Positions 9,775 through 21,649 of a stretch of DNA of 64,000 bases are shown here, piece by piece. Each line of letters opens with the position of its first letter. Position 1 is the stretch's first letter. The stretch is taken from NCBI RefSeq assembly GCF_004379255.2, contig NC_056034.1, positions 2,544,501 through 2,608,500 on the forward strand. Reading direction: 5' to 3'. The DNA is from Salvia splendens (taxonomy: Eukaryota > Streptophyta > Magnoliopsida > Lamiales > Lamiaceae). Below the pieces are notes generated by a model, which saw nothing but the letters and a program-made list of their open reading frames with translations, did not search any database and was not told the DNA's origin. Made by a program: the position numbers and the translations under genes.

Positions 9775-12054
9775 ATGGATATTCGCAAAAGAGGGAGAGT
9801 TGAATTCGATCCGAATGCTAATGGTGGACCGAAGAGATCCAAGCCAGGTTTATTTCGTTTCTATTTTTTTTTTGAAAAAATCATATTTTAAGCTTAGTAG
9901 TATCTGATTTGTGCATGAGTGTCTATCGTGCTCTCTGTTTATTTTATGTTCAAATCTCATTCTTTACTATTGTTTCCATATACATACACGGAATTATGTA
10001 CTGTATGAGGATTTTCTTAATTAGCGTTTGTTATTATTTGCTATTAATGTCCATATGGATCCAGTTTGATTTTCGTGAGTTTGATACATTAAAATTTATA
10101 CTATATGGAATCTTTAGTCGCTTCGCGGATGCTGCTTTTAAAATATTAAAAGTTTAAGTTCTTAAAAGATCTGTAAAAACAATTTTACATAGTTGAGTTG
10201 ATGATTTTGCTACTTAATTCAAGGAATAACTTTTTAAAAATTAAGTTGTCATTTTCAAGAATTTTGGATTGATATCTCTTGTGGTTGCGGTTCCTTCTTA
10301 TGGCCCGTAGCTGACAAATTCCACTAATAATTTGTCTGAATTCCTTCTCAAATTACTTGTTATTAGAAAGTAAAAATATCTCTAGAAACTTATGTTCATG
10401 ATGTAAATATAATAATAGACTAAAGGTTTTAACTCAGAAGAAATAATTAATGTTTTGCAACAGAATTGGACTCCGTATCAGGTGGTATAGGCAGCAAAAC
10501 GAAGCCTTGCACGAAGTTCTTCAGGTTCAAATCTCAACCTACCTAATGTAAAATTTGAATCTTAAAGATGATTGGCATGCATCAACGCTAGTAATGATAA
10601 AATTTGTACCAATTTGCTCTACAAATATAGTTCTAATACTATCAACTGGTTTTTTTTAACTTGACCTGGTTCCTATTCAAAGCTTTTTTGGATATAATAA
10701 CAAATCTACTTTATGCCATTAGCAAGAATTGATGTTTCTTATGTTATGATTTAGATTCATCTGTATCCCAAACCAGTTTTAGCATTCACAATGTGTGCAC
10801 TAATGCCGTGGGGCAGTTCATATCTAAAAATCGGGAGCTTTCTAAGAAACATGTTAAATTTGAGATTGGAAGAGAGGTTCCGAACAGGACTTTTCTTGTA
10901 CAGCAGAAGAATTGACCTCTTTTTTGTGCTTATCTCAGATCAAATACTCTAAGGTTTATAAGGCAACGGTTCATTATTTTTAACTGTGGGACAGTGATCC
11001 TCCAATTGTGTATTGGGATTGATCTGTTACTGGGGACTTTGTTGGGACTCTCTTTTTTATCAGTTTTCCTAGTCCATTTGGTGTGCCTTTATTGAATCTC
11101 TAGTTTATTTCTTTCTTGGAAGGTGTAGTGATTTCTTCATACATTATTGAAGCTAGACTACCTAGTTTGATCAAGTTTCAGGGCTCTCTCTGTCCCAAGA
11201 ATTTGGACCATGCAGTCCTTGCTCACCCTGTTATTTCGTAAAGTATTTCTGGCGTGCTGCACTTAAAAAATGTGCCGCAACTTTATAACCTTCTATTTTT
11301 CTGCAGCATGGCTGGTTGTCCCTTTGGTGAGAATTGCCACTTCCTTCACTTTGTTCCTGGTGGCTTCAAAGCTGTAGCCCAGATGATGAATCTCTCCCCT
11401 GCCCCCACCTTAAAGACAACAACAGGGCCACCACCGAACCAGAATGGTTCTTCTTCAGTTGCTGTGAAGACCAAACTTTGCAATAAATTCAACAGTGCCG
11501 AAGGTTGCAAGTTCAATGACAAATGCCACTTTGCTCATGGTGAAAAGGAGCTCGGCAGACCTATTGCACACTCTCAAGAGGATTCACGTGCGGTGGGACC
11601 TGTCACTCCCTACTTTGGTGCTCGAGCAGAACCACCTGTACAAGGACTTGCAGCCAGTTTCGGTGCCTCTGCCACAGCCAAGATCAGTGTGGATGCTTCT
11701 CTGGCTGGTGCCATCATTGGTAAAGCTGGAGTCAATTCCAAGCAAATCTGCAGACAAACAGGAGCCAAGCTATCCATTCGGGATCATGAAACAGATCCCA
11801 GTCTAAGAAACATTGAGCTAGAGGGCACATTCGAGCAAATTAAGCAAGCAAGTACGATGGTGAGGGAGCTCATTGTCAGCATTGGATCTAGTAATACCCC
11901 TGCGAAAACTTTGGGAGGTGGTGGAGGCCCTCCGACCCCAGGAAGCAACTTCAAGACCAAGCTCTGTGAAAATTTCTCGAAAGGCTCGTGTACATTTGGA
12001 GAGCGATGCCATTTTGCCCATGGTGCAGCTGAGCTACGTAAAACAGGTTTTTGA
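9775..12054 (+). CDS. zinc finger CCCH and KH domain RNA-binding protein
   Basis: Three exons join in frame: 9775-9847, 10464-10524 and 11307-12054, giving 293 residues. The N terminus (MDIRKRGRVEFD) is that of plant CCCH proteins of the AtC3H14/C3H52 type. Three CCCH fingers are seen: CTKFFSMAGCPFGENCHFLH (C-x8-C-x5-C-x3-H, split by intron 2), CNKFNSAEGCKFNDKCHFAH and CENFSKGSCTFGERCHFAH (C-x7). Between fingers 2 and 3 lies a KH domain with the GxxG loop in IIGKAGVNSKQICRQTGAKL. Such proteins bind RNA and influence mRNA stability. The last codons are just after the third finger, as usual. An ATG within intron 2 opens a longer-looking frame but is not the start, because it would lose the first finger. 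Confidence 0.93.
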
Positions 12055-14662
12055 GTTATCCCATGCTTTTTTACCTTCCTACTATTCTGTTATGTTCCAT
12101 GAATTAATGTAGCAAACTTTACTTGTTATTTATTCCAGTTTTGATTTTTGTGCATTACCAGTTTCTATAAATTCATTGGTTCTGGTTATTTTTTCTTCAT
12201 GGAAATGTGATAATGCTCCTAATTTAATTTATTTTTTTTCTGGTTTCATCTTGGAAAATTACACTCTAGTCACATACGAAAACAGGAGTACTATTTTTTT
12301 AATCTTTTATTATGCCAAGATTAATTTCATGTATGTACAATGTTATTTTTGTAGTTTTCTAAAAAGAAGAAAGGAAATAGTATATAACTCTTTTTTTTTG
12401 CATCCAGAATCTTTCTTGGTTAGAAAAATTGAGGGGCTATGCTAAGAAAAATGAAAGGAGTGAGCTTGTAGTATGGGTTGTAAATTCTAATGAGCGGAAT
12501 CTAATTTGGAAGCAACAGCCTACTTGTTCTTTCATCGAATGCATTTTTCACCTTTTTCCTTCAAAATTTTCTTTAAAATCCACAAAATTCGTTACACAGA
12601 ATACAAATACTAGGAGTACAATTTAAATTTTAAAATGAGCACCAAATTCAAGCAATAAATAGATTACTGGGGCCTACTTTATTGGGTTTTTGGCACATCT
12701 CCGCAGGTTTCGGTTGTACATTATACATCGAGTGGTAATTGTTGTTTGAGATTTTTAATTTTCAAGGTTTGTCACGTTATTATCATCTTATAGTTTATGT
12801 CTCGAGCAATATCACAAAATTCAGTTAGTATATGTGCTAAATATAAAAAAATATATATATTTTTCTTTCAAGTTAGAAATATATTTGTCCGAGGAATGAA
12901 AATTCAAGGACGCATTCATTAATTAAATTCGACACAGTGACTAATAGTACCAACTTTTCGTCAATTTTAAAATTTTTATTAAGTGGGCTAAGTTTGGCTA
13001 CACATCATTAAACATCGGGCCTTGATTATCAAACCAAATTCACATTGTCAAGTTATTTGTAAATTGTAGTAATATCTTGTTGTTTATTTTCCTTTTAAAA
13101 TAAATTTTCATAGTTATTAGTATCAAACTATAAAATGGAGAAGGTGGCATTTTATACAAAGACACGTTTTACACTTCGCATGTGACCAACACGTGTCTGC
13201 TCTCATTAGACTTGTTTTGTCCGTCACATTTATATACGGAGTATAGATACTCTGACAATCATTTAAATTTCCTTATTAAAAGTAAATTGAATCATTGAAG
13301 ATATGGTCCCAAATGAATTACTACTTCAACAATTTCATATTCCTATAAATTGTACTAGTAGTATTTTCCAGCAGAGAAAATTAAACGTATTCTAAAATTC
13401 TATGTCAAAAAAGAGAAAAAATTCAGTGCTCTAGGCATACCATGAATATGTTCTACCAATAAGATTTTGATATATATAAATTATTTATCATTGATAGTTG
13501 TGATTTGGCCTACCAAATAAATATCGATCGTTGCATATATAAATTATTTGGCCTGGGGTGACATCTAATAGTAATTTAATAAACATATAATAGTAAGTGG
13601 TACGACAATTTTTTTGAAAAATCTAGTCACTGCCTCTCATTTATGCAACTTGGCCACCCATATACCACAAATTATTTGGATTGTTGAGGTCGGTCATTTA
13701 TATTGATGTATATTCCGTACACGAACTCATTAATTCTACTACGATTTGTGAATGTTTTAGTCTATTGAAAAAAAGGCAGAAATAAGAATCATAAATCTCT
13801 CTATTAACATAATTATTCTCCATCGCTTGAATGGTTTTAAATGATGGATGATATCAAAATTGATTAATAATTGAATCAGACAGAACCACGTTTTCAATCT
13901 AAACAATGGCATAATGTGAAGTTAGAAAACCTGGAATATGTCACTCGCTAGGAGACTTTCGGCCTTAATCCGCAAACCCGATCGAGTAGGATTAGTCGGA
14001 TCCGCCAAAGGTATTGTTCAGTACACCTGCGGTCAAACCAAAAAAAGAAAACCAGCAATATGTAAATAAAAACGAAATAAATACTTGACGAGTCCGCAAG
14101 TAACGTTTTACTTATACTGTTGAAATTAATGTCCTTGTTTAAAATTTGAAATCACGCTTAATTCAACAATTTGGCAATTTAATGATAATACGCTTTAGAT
14201 GTTCACAATAAAATAATTCGACAACGGAAAAAATATGTAAAACTTTGATTCACAGTTTTAAAGTAGAATTGTTGATTATATTAACGTTGTGGAGTAGTAT
14301 TATTGGGGATAGAGAAGAGAAAGAATATAATTTAAAATATGAAAGGAAGACCTATATTAGAAAGGAATGTGAACATATTAAATTTGAAGTAATATTGTTT
14401 AGATAAATTTTCTGTTATCTTTTGGATATAGCATTCAAAAGGAGAGATTTGTTGTAGTAGTTTAATGATTTTCCAATGATGTAGATGAGATTTTATAAGA
14501 AATTGAGTTTTGACCATGGAAAACAAGCAATCAAATCTATATCAAAATTCCAATAATTCCCAGTAGATTCAGTTTGAGGACATTGCCCTCAACATGCTCT
14601 CAAAGTTGTTTCGTGAGTGATTAAATTTAATTGAGAAAAACGTACAAGTGTTTAACAATGTG
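12055..14662. other. intergenic, AT-rich
   Basis: No gene seen. A small GC-richer island at about 13938-14035 is noted as a finding. The rest is AT-rich with chance open frames. Confidence 0.5.
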
Positions 14663-14894
14663 ATTCTCCCTCTGTTTTTTTTATGTAAATTGATAAAGTA
14701 AATAAATAAAAATGATTATAGTATTATTAATGAAGGTGAACAAATATACCGTGAGAGAAAGGGAAAATTGGAGAGAGAGAAAACTGGAGAGAAAGTAAGA
14801 AAATGTGATGAGCTCCACTACCAAAAACGAAATAAAATTAATTTAGACGGATCAAAATAAAAAATAAGAATATTAATTATGGATGGAGAGAGTA
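14663..14894. mobile_element. degenerate Stowaway-like MITE
   Basis: Left end resembles CTCCCTCTGTTTTTT and right end GGATGGAGAGAG followed by TA, the usual Stowaway termini with several mismatches. The interior has the typical purine-rich GAGAGAGAAA stretch. Confidence 0.4.
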
Positions 14895-15520
14895 AAGTTT
14901 TAACAATATAGTTAAGAAAAGAAAAAAGCTACTATTGAAATTGATAAATGAAAAAACTTAAGAGTAGAGTGAAGTACACAAATGGTCTTTGAACTTTGTA
15001 TTATGCACGCCAATAGTCTTGGACTTTATAAATATCTCTTTCGGCATGGAAATTAAATAAATAGATAATAAAGTAGAAGAGAGAGAAAAATAGATAGAAC
15101 AAAGTAAAATAGAGGAATGACTCAACGGTCATGAACGTCCAAAAATGAAAAATAACTCAATTACCATGAAATAAAGAAAGTATATAAAAATTCGGGTTGA
15201 GTTAAATGTGGACTCCAATTGTAGAACAGAGAGAATATAAAAATGTCACGCATTAAAGTGATATTGGAATATGCACTATCCTGAATCAGGAAATGCGCAA
15301 AGACTTGCAACCTTGCAATCTCAACAAATTCAAATGCACATGAAATGTATAGAGTCTTGCAACCTTACAATATCAACCAATTCAAATACACACCGCAGAA
15401 ATGAAATCTTAAAATATAAAGATTTTTATTTAAGTCACTCTAAAATAAATGAGTGGTGAAAATTGCGGCAATTTCTTAGAAAAAGGAACAAGTAGCAGCA
15501 TTTAGGTTCGTGGGGCCCAT
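14895..15520. other. intergenic upstream of FAD2
   Basis: AT-rich. A partial duplication of a short segment is visible (AGACTTGCAACCTTGCAATCTCAAC near 15300 and GAGTCTTGCAACCTTACAATATCAAC near 15350, about 50 bp apart). No gene seen. Confidence 0.45.
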
Positions 15521-15703
15521 TGGTGTGGAGTGGGCCCGGCATTTTGGGAGAAACGGAAAAAGGCAATTTAAGTAGTGATGAGTGTTGCTCTATTTATATC
15601 GCTGTGGTGCCGCCCCCAGCCCACTCCGCACCGCACCTCTTCCCTTCTCAATACATTACACCTTCTCCCAAACAGGACACACAAACCTCGCCTCCCTCTC
15701 TAG
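15521..15703 (+). promoter_or_regulatory. FAD2 core promoter and non-coding first exon
   Basis: GGGCCCATTGG and TGGGCCCGG motifs lie at about 15514-15540, a TATA-like TATTTATA at 15591-15598, and a pyrimidine-rich leader then runs to a donor site CTAG|GTTCGT (exon end 15703). The start of transcription is inferred at about 15620-15630. Confidence 0.6.
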
Positions 15704-18062
15704 GTTCGTTTCCATTTTTTTTGCTTAATGCGTTTCGATGTTTCCTAATGTTGATCGTCTCTGGTTTCTTTGGTGGATTGGGGAAATGTGTCTACATTTC
15801 CTGTGATTGGTGTTGTTTGGCTCCTAATCGTTTGGGGATTTTGGCGATTTTAGCTGTGCATGCGATTTTATTTAACCGGATAGATCTGGATTAGCTGTGG
15901 ATGTGATTGTGTGAGATTTTTGTGAATTTGTTGAGTGATCTGCCGTCTCTACATGCTGAATCTGGAATAATGGATTGGATTGGATTGGATTGGATTGGGG
16001 TGATTGTTTGCTTTTTCCCCTATCCATGAATTTAGCAATCACATTTTAAAATACTGTTAATGTGGTTTGATTTGTGAATCTACAGTCTATGAGTTTGGGT
16101 CTGGATTGCTGATTTTCACGTTTCGGCAGCTCCTTCATGTCTGCACTTTCCCGTAGCTGTGGGGAATTGAAAAGGAAAAAATAACTTTTTCTGTTCTTAC
16201 TTCCTAACAATTTTCTTCTTCTGGCGTAGGAGATATGGCTCACCATCTGAGTCTCAGACATAGTATAATGTATATGCAATTGCACACTTCAAATGTTATT
16301 ACGTACATGCACAGATCCAGATTTTCTCAGATTCTCTTGTAGGTGTATTTTTAGTATTTTACCACAAAATCTGACTTTGTAGATGCAAAGTAAATCAAAT
16401 ATGGATCCATTATTAGTTTCGGTTGGTGCTAACCTTTATGTTAAAAAAAGACACTAATGCTGCCTTCTCAGTTTTGGGCCACCATTTGCTAGGGTCGCCT
16501 TTTTCCTAGTCTCTAATAAAAGTTAAATTGTTTCAATCGGCTCTAAAATCTTAAAATATCATTGTGTTTATGTGGTAGTGCAATTCATCTATTGTCTTGT
16601 TCACTTGATTTCTTAATGAGATAAAATATGTGCATTTTAAGCAATTGTCTCATTTCCAATATTCATATGCATCTTTCGTTTACATTGCCACTTGCAAACA
16701 TTGAATGCTTGTTTGATAGAAGGATTTTATTAGAGCCTCAACTTTTCACATGGGCAGACAGGACAAACTGCTTGGTGGCCATGTCTGCTTTCAGCCTTCA
16801 GTGTTTTTTGTTTTTTAGTTAATATTTTATCTGCAGTTCACTGTGGTTTTTTTTTCAATTTCGACATTGGATTTGTTTTATTTAATACTAATATTTGTGT
16901 AAAATATTCTGTAATATTCTTTTTTGTGTGATACAGTATTATATTATTTAGCCAATTTGCTTTGTCCATAAAGCTGTTTCCCTAGCAAGTATCGCCCACC
17001 ATCCCTTTTGATGTGATTGCTTCTGTTGTTTTCAATGGAAAATAGGCTGACAATGAAGGATTCAATGCTACTGCTGCTTATTTCATGAAGTCTAATGGAG
17101 TAATTATCTCCGGGGCCACAAATAATAATTTTAAAACTGTTTAATAAGCGCGGTGTTGTAATCGTGCTGGATTGTCCAATAACTGGGCTTGATGTATGAA
17201 CACAACATCACGCACCTTTAAAACTCATCTTCTCTGTAGTTTCCAGTGGTCACATCATAAGTTTTTTTAATTATTTTAATTAGTCACGGTCAAAGAAATG
17301 CTAAGGATGGCTTTCTAAATAACTTGCATGAGAGAAATTTACATATAATTAAACTGGGCCTGGTTATCACTTCCGATTGGATATTGTGAGTATCGTTCTG
17401 TGTATATCCTTTAAACTGTGCTTTTGTGAGGCTCACTTAAATAAATGTAAGCGTGTGGAATTAAGATTGTTAGATGTATCTTAGAAAGTTTTGTAGATGT
17501 TTAAGAAGTTATGATATTAATTGAATCTTGCTTGATTTCTTTGTAGATATCAAGCCAGGATACTTTCTTGTAGGTGTCTAGGATACTTCCCTTAGTGTGT
17601 ACTTAATGAATTTGGAAGTTAAAATCTTAAGTTAGGGGATTAATGATAGTTGCCAAGCATGTAATTCCTGCTCTCCATGCTATGAATATTTTTATTGCCC
17701 AATATTAATAAAATAGTAGTAGTTGTTAAAAGTCATACGGCAAATTAGAATCATGAAGGCCAATGTTTTCACAATTATTTTTTTAAACGTGATTACCCAA
17801 CGGAATTAGCAAGACTAATTATAAATTAGCACAGACTACCTTTTGTCATCATTGTTCAATCTTAGTGGGCTATATGGTACTACCAGCGAGTAGATAAGTT
17901 TGGCGCAGTATTTAAGTCAATTGAACTGTTCATGTAGTTGCGTGATGCATTTGGATTTTAGATGTACATTCATTTGATTTTGTCATATAACTTATAAATA
18001 GTTGTTACATAATTGAAGTTTCAGCCAGTGTTTTGAAAGTGACCAACACTTGAATTCCGCAG
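15704..18062 (+). other. FAD2 leader (5' UTR) intron, 2,359 bp
   Basis: Donor GTTCGTTTCC at 15704 and acceptor TTCCGCAG ending 18062, 11 bases before the FAD2 ATG. FAD2 genes of many plants have one large intron at this position that raises expression. It is T-rich and contains a short tandem repeat of GGATT (15971-15998). Open frames in it are chance. Confidence 0.75.
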
Positions 18063-18073
18063 GTCGCTTAACA

Positions 18074-19225
18074 ATGGGTGCTGGAGGGCGTATGTCAGTA
18101 CCCCCTGCAGAGAAGAAGGCAAAATCCAACATTGTCGAACGAGTTCCGCACGCAAAGCCTCCATTTACGCTCGGTGATATCAAGAAAGCCATTCCACCCC
18201 ATTGTTTCAATCGATCCATTCCTCGTTCATTTTCCTACGTCGTATATGACCTTGTCATTGCCTCTCTGTTTTACTATGTCGCCACAAACTACATCCATCA
18301 GCTTCCCCAACCACTCTCCTACCTTGCCTGGATTCTATATGTGATATGTCAAGGTTGCATCCTAACTGGTGTTTGGGTCATCGCCCATGAATGTGGCCAC
18401 CATGCCTTTAGTGACTACCAATGGCTTGACGACACTGTCGGCCTAATCCTGCACTCATTCCTCCTAGTGCCGTTCTTCTCTTGGAAGTACAGCCACCGTC
18501 GCCACCACTCAAACACTGGCTCACTCGAGCGGGATGAGGTGTTTGTCCCCAAGGTCAAGACAGGGGTCAGCTGGGCTGCCAAGTACATGAACAACCCACC
18601 TGGCAGACTCATCACCCTCATTGTCCAGCTCACTCTAGGCTGGCCTCTGTATCTTATGTTCAACGTTTCTGGAAGGCCTTACGACCGGTTTGCATGCCAC
18701 TTCGACCCAAACAGCCCTATCTACTCTGATCGCGAACGTGCTCAGATATTCATCTCTGATGCAGGCATTCTTGCCGTCACCTATGGGCTATACCGTCTGT
18801 CTGTAGCCAAAGGACTTGCCTGGGTTCTCTGTGTCTATGGTGGTCCATTACTCGTGGTTAATGGATTCCTTGTCTTGATCACTTTCTTGCAGCACACACA
18901 CCCTTCCCTCCCTCACTACGACTCGTCAGAGTGGGACTGGCTACGCGGCGCCCTATCCACAGTCGACAGAGATTATGGTATTCTCAACACTGTCTTCCAT
19001 AACATAACGGATACCCATGTTGCACACCATCTGTTCTCGACCATGCCGCACTACCATGCAATGGAGGCGACAAAGGTGATCAAACCAATCCTGGGAAAGT
19101 ACTACCAGTTCGATGGGACGCCAGTTTTTAAGGCCATGTTCAGAGAGGTGAAGGAATGCATCTATGTCGAGCCCGATGAAGGCGAGGAGAACAAAGGTGT
19201 GTTCTGGTACAATAACAAGCTTTAG
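18074..19225 (+). CDS. FAD2: ER delta-12 oleate desaturase
   Basis: Single coding exon of 383 residues, exactly the usual FAD2 length. The enzyme is an endoplasmic-reticulum membrane di-iron desaturase that turns oleate on phosphatidylcholine into linoleate, using cytochrome b5. Three histidine boxes are visible: HECGHH at 105-110, HRRHH at 141-145 and HVAHH at 315-319. Several hydrophobic membrane segments lie between them. The C terminus YNNKL is the aromatic ER-retention signal of plant FAD2. The ATG at 18074 is chosen because [11 protein letters not shown] is the conserved FAD2 start; an upstream in-frame TTG at 18050 lies in the intron. The gene is much more GC-rich than its surroundings, as is normal for FAD2. 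Whether it is the seed or constitutive paralogue cannot be told. Confidence 0.97.
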   Translation: MGAGGRMSVPPAEKKAKSNIVERVPHAKPPFTLGDIKKAIPPHCFNRSIPRSFSYVVYDLVIASLFYYVATNYIHQLPQPLSYLAWILYVICQGCILTGVWVIAHECGHHAFSDYQWLDDTVGLILHSFLLVPFFSWKYSHRRHHSNTGSLERDEVFVPKVKTGVSWAAKYMNNPPGRLITLIVQLTLGWPLYLMFNVSGRPYDRFACHFDPNSPIYSDRERAQIFISDAGILAVTYGLYRLSVAKGLAWVLCVYGGPLLVVNGFLVLITFLQHTHPSLPHYDSSEWDWLRGALSTVDRDYGILNTVFHNITDTHVAHHLFSTMPHYHAMEATKVIKPILGKYYQFDGTPVFKAMFREVKECIYVEPDEGEENKGVFWYNNKL

Positions 19226-20303
19226 AGTTGTGGAGGCAATGTAGGAAATGCAGTTTCTGGGCTGTGTTTGTTGTAGGAGATTCTGCTTTGTCTATGGTTT
19301 AAACTTTAAAGTCTAGGTTGTGTTGGTTGCTTGTGCGTCCCAAAATGGTCTTTGTTAGACTTATTAGAACTGTTGTGTTCTATTAAGTCTTGGTTTGTGT
19401 TGGATGGAAATAAGACTGTAATAACTATTTATGTTTTGTTGTCTTAAGTCCGAACTTTCGATATGTTTTGTTGTCTTAATTTTTAAAAAAATACTACAAA
19501 TACTGTTTGCTTGGGCTGAAAAGGGAAGCTGGATTCAATTGTTTGGTTGTCTTGCGACGACCCGCTGGATTCATGTGATAGTTAACACGCAATGTTGTAC
19601 TACTATTGTGAGCAGAGATTGTATCATTTCGGCTGAATGCAATTTTATATCCTTCAGAATTGAAATAATTGAATTATAACTGTTAGAATGCCTGACTGCA
19701 TCCAGGTTCAAAATCAAGATAGCATACCAAAAAAAGAGAATCAAGTTATCATTACAACACACTCATAGGGCATTAGCATATCCAACTAATAACTGCCGCC
19801 AGAAAAAGATAAAGGAAAAACAGGGAGTACTATACAAACATAAATAAGACTTTATAGTACTAGAATAAATGAGCCCCTCAACCACAAACACGAAACATAA
19901 CCAACCCATCGAAGAAAAAAAAAATCAAAGACTCGATTCAACCGTGCACGTTGGCAGAATCCAGCTAAATCTGCACCCTAACTACCAGTAATGCTAATGG
20001 GAGCCACGTTGAAACGTTCCACGGAAATCAACCAGCGTGCATCATTCCGCCACGTGTCAGAACCTCCTTCAAATTTTGCACATCATATGACCTCATCTAA
20101 CGGCCGTGATGCTCTGTTACCATAAGTAGTATTTTAAAAATCTGAATCTTGGGCCGGCCAGATGCTTTTTTATATTTTTAATTTTACTTTTCTTTATATT
20201 TGTAATTTGATTGTGTAGGTTCATAGTAGTAGTAGTAGAATGAAACATATCCAATGAGAGCAAGACCTAATTAATAGTGCCTGGCTCGATTCTCAATTAA
20301 TTA
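19226..20303. other. FAD2 3' flank, intergenic
   Basis: T-rich 3' UTR-like DNA to about 19450, then AT-rich DNA without recognised genes. Confidence 0.5.
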
Positions 20304-20754
20304 GAGCATCCGCAATGGGCGGACGATGGCACGCCCGATGGCGCGCATCGTCCGCGCCATCCATCGTCCGCACCCATTGCGGGTGCTAGCCATAGGGCGC
20401 GGACGATAGTCGCGCCCTATACTTCGGTCGCGGAGGATAGCGCGGACGATGGCCATCGTCCGCGCCATCGTCCGCCCCATTGTGGAGGTCGCGGACGATG
20501 GCACGCGGTTTCGTTTTTTTATTAGTTCAATGATGTAACTTTTTTTTATTAAAACTTCGCCGTTTGTTATTTAGACCGTTTTTTATTTACTCGTTACTTG
20601 TTATTTGAAAACAGTTAAATTAATTAAACAAAACAATAAAATGATGATGTGGCGCGCTATAGGGCGCACCTTAGGGCGCCCCACTTCAGGTGGAGAGGTA
20701 GGAGGATAAAACTGCTGACGTGGCGCGTCTTAGGGCGCCCCATTACTAATGCTC
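20304..20754 (+). mobile_element. PIF/Harbinger (Tourist-like) MITE, 451 bp
   Basis: Flanked by TTA on both sides (20301-20303 and 20755-20757), the classical Harbinger target duplication. Termini are GAGCATCCGCAATGGG and, on the opposite strand, GAGCATTAGTAATGGGG. The first 12 bases equal the left end of the transposase-bearing element at 27564, so that element or a relative could mobilise it. The GC-rich left half is full of GGACGATGG/CCATCGTCC inverted repeats; the right half repeats GGCGC motifs. No coding capacity. Confidence 0.88.
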
Positions 20755-21207
20755 TTAGTGGAATACAAAATTACTACTCTATCTCTAGCTACAACTGTAA
20801 GCGTTCTGCCATACAAGGATTTAACCAAATTAATACCTCTAGCTTGTTTTGTCATATATTCAAGTACATACCCCTTGTTGATTTGCATGGATGAATATGA
20901 TTGTGATACCAACAATTTGGGGAACCATATTTTGTTTTACTATTTCCTACTGTATATTTGGTTCGACACGAATTTTAATGTATAATTGATAAAGTAAGAG
21001 AGAGATAAATAATAGTGCAAGTGGAGAGTGAAGAGTGGACTCCACATCATTAATAGTATAGTGTAATAATATAAGTTTAAATAAAATGATGTGTATGGGT
21101 ATTGTGTTATTTAACTATTCCAAAATTAGAAAATTCATACTTTGTAGGGATAGACTAATAAGAAAATAGCTCATTCTTTTCAGGAACGAAGGGAGCATGT
21201 CCAATGA
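20755..21207. other. intergenic
   Basis: No gene seen. Purine-rich text around 20995-21045 and GGAACGAAGGGAG at 21183 look like remains of a Stowaway element. Confidence 0.35.
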
Positions 21208-21279
21208 TTATTCAAAATTCATTTCTCCATCAATTTTTCCCACCTCTCAATCTCAAAATCCCACAATGGGCCCAGCCCA

Positions 21280-21522
21280 AACTTCAGGGAGCTCGTTCAA
21301 AGGCTCACCGGCAAGACGAAGGCCAAACCAAGAAAGAAAGAGGCAAGAACAAGTAAGAAAATGGAGATAGCTATGCCTATGCCCATGACCATGAGAGCCA
21401 GATTCCATGCTGGTTTTGGTGTTAGAGAAGAGGAGGAAATATGGAGGAGTGCAAATTCAGAGTTTGATGGCTTCAAGCATGAAATAACAATCCACTTTCC
21501 ATTTTTGGAATCGCTTCATTAA
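21280..21522 (+). pseudogene. truncated VQ-motif gene copy
   Basis: The frame from 21280 to the TAA at 21520 encodes NFRELVQRLTGK, a basic stretch, ARFHAGFGVREEEEIWRSAN and a short tail. This matches the second half of the intact VQ gene at 26628 (same VQ motif and the same EEIW-SAN segment). The upstream half, including the conserved IHIFAPEIIKTD block, is missing. No in-frame ATG precedes it; a stop lies at 21205. It is therefore a 5'-truncated paralogue about 5 kb from its parent. The retained part has no internal stop, so the loss may be recent. Confidence 0.75.
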
Positions 21523-21649
21523 TTAGTCAATACTGATTCATCATTCTTTGTTGAGATTTTAGTTTGGGTGTATATTCACAGAAAAAAATTGAATTTATCA
21601 TATCAAACACTAAAAAAAATTTGGCTAAGAACATTTTTAACAGTACAAT

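Noticed and set aside
9909..10157. 82-residue hydrophobic frame inside the CCCH gene
   Set aside because: Lies wholly in intron 1; AT-rich chance frame.
15520..15894. 124-residue open frame over the FAD2 leader
   Set aside because: It spans the promoter, the non-coding first exon and the donor of the leader intron; no protein features.
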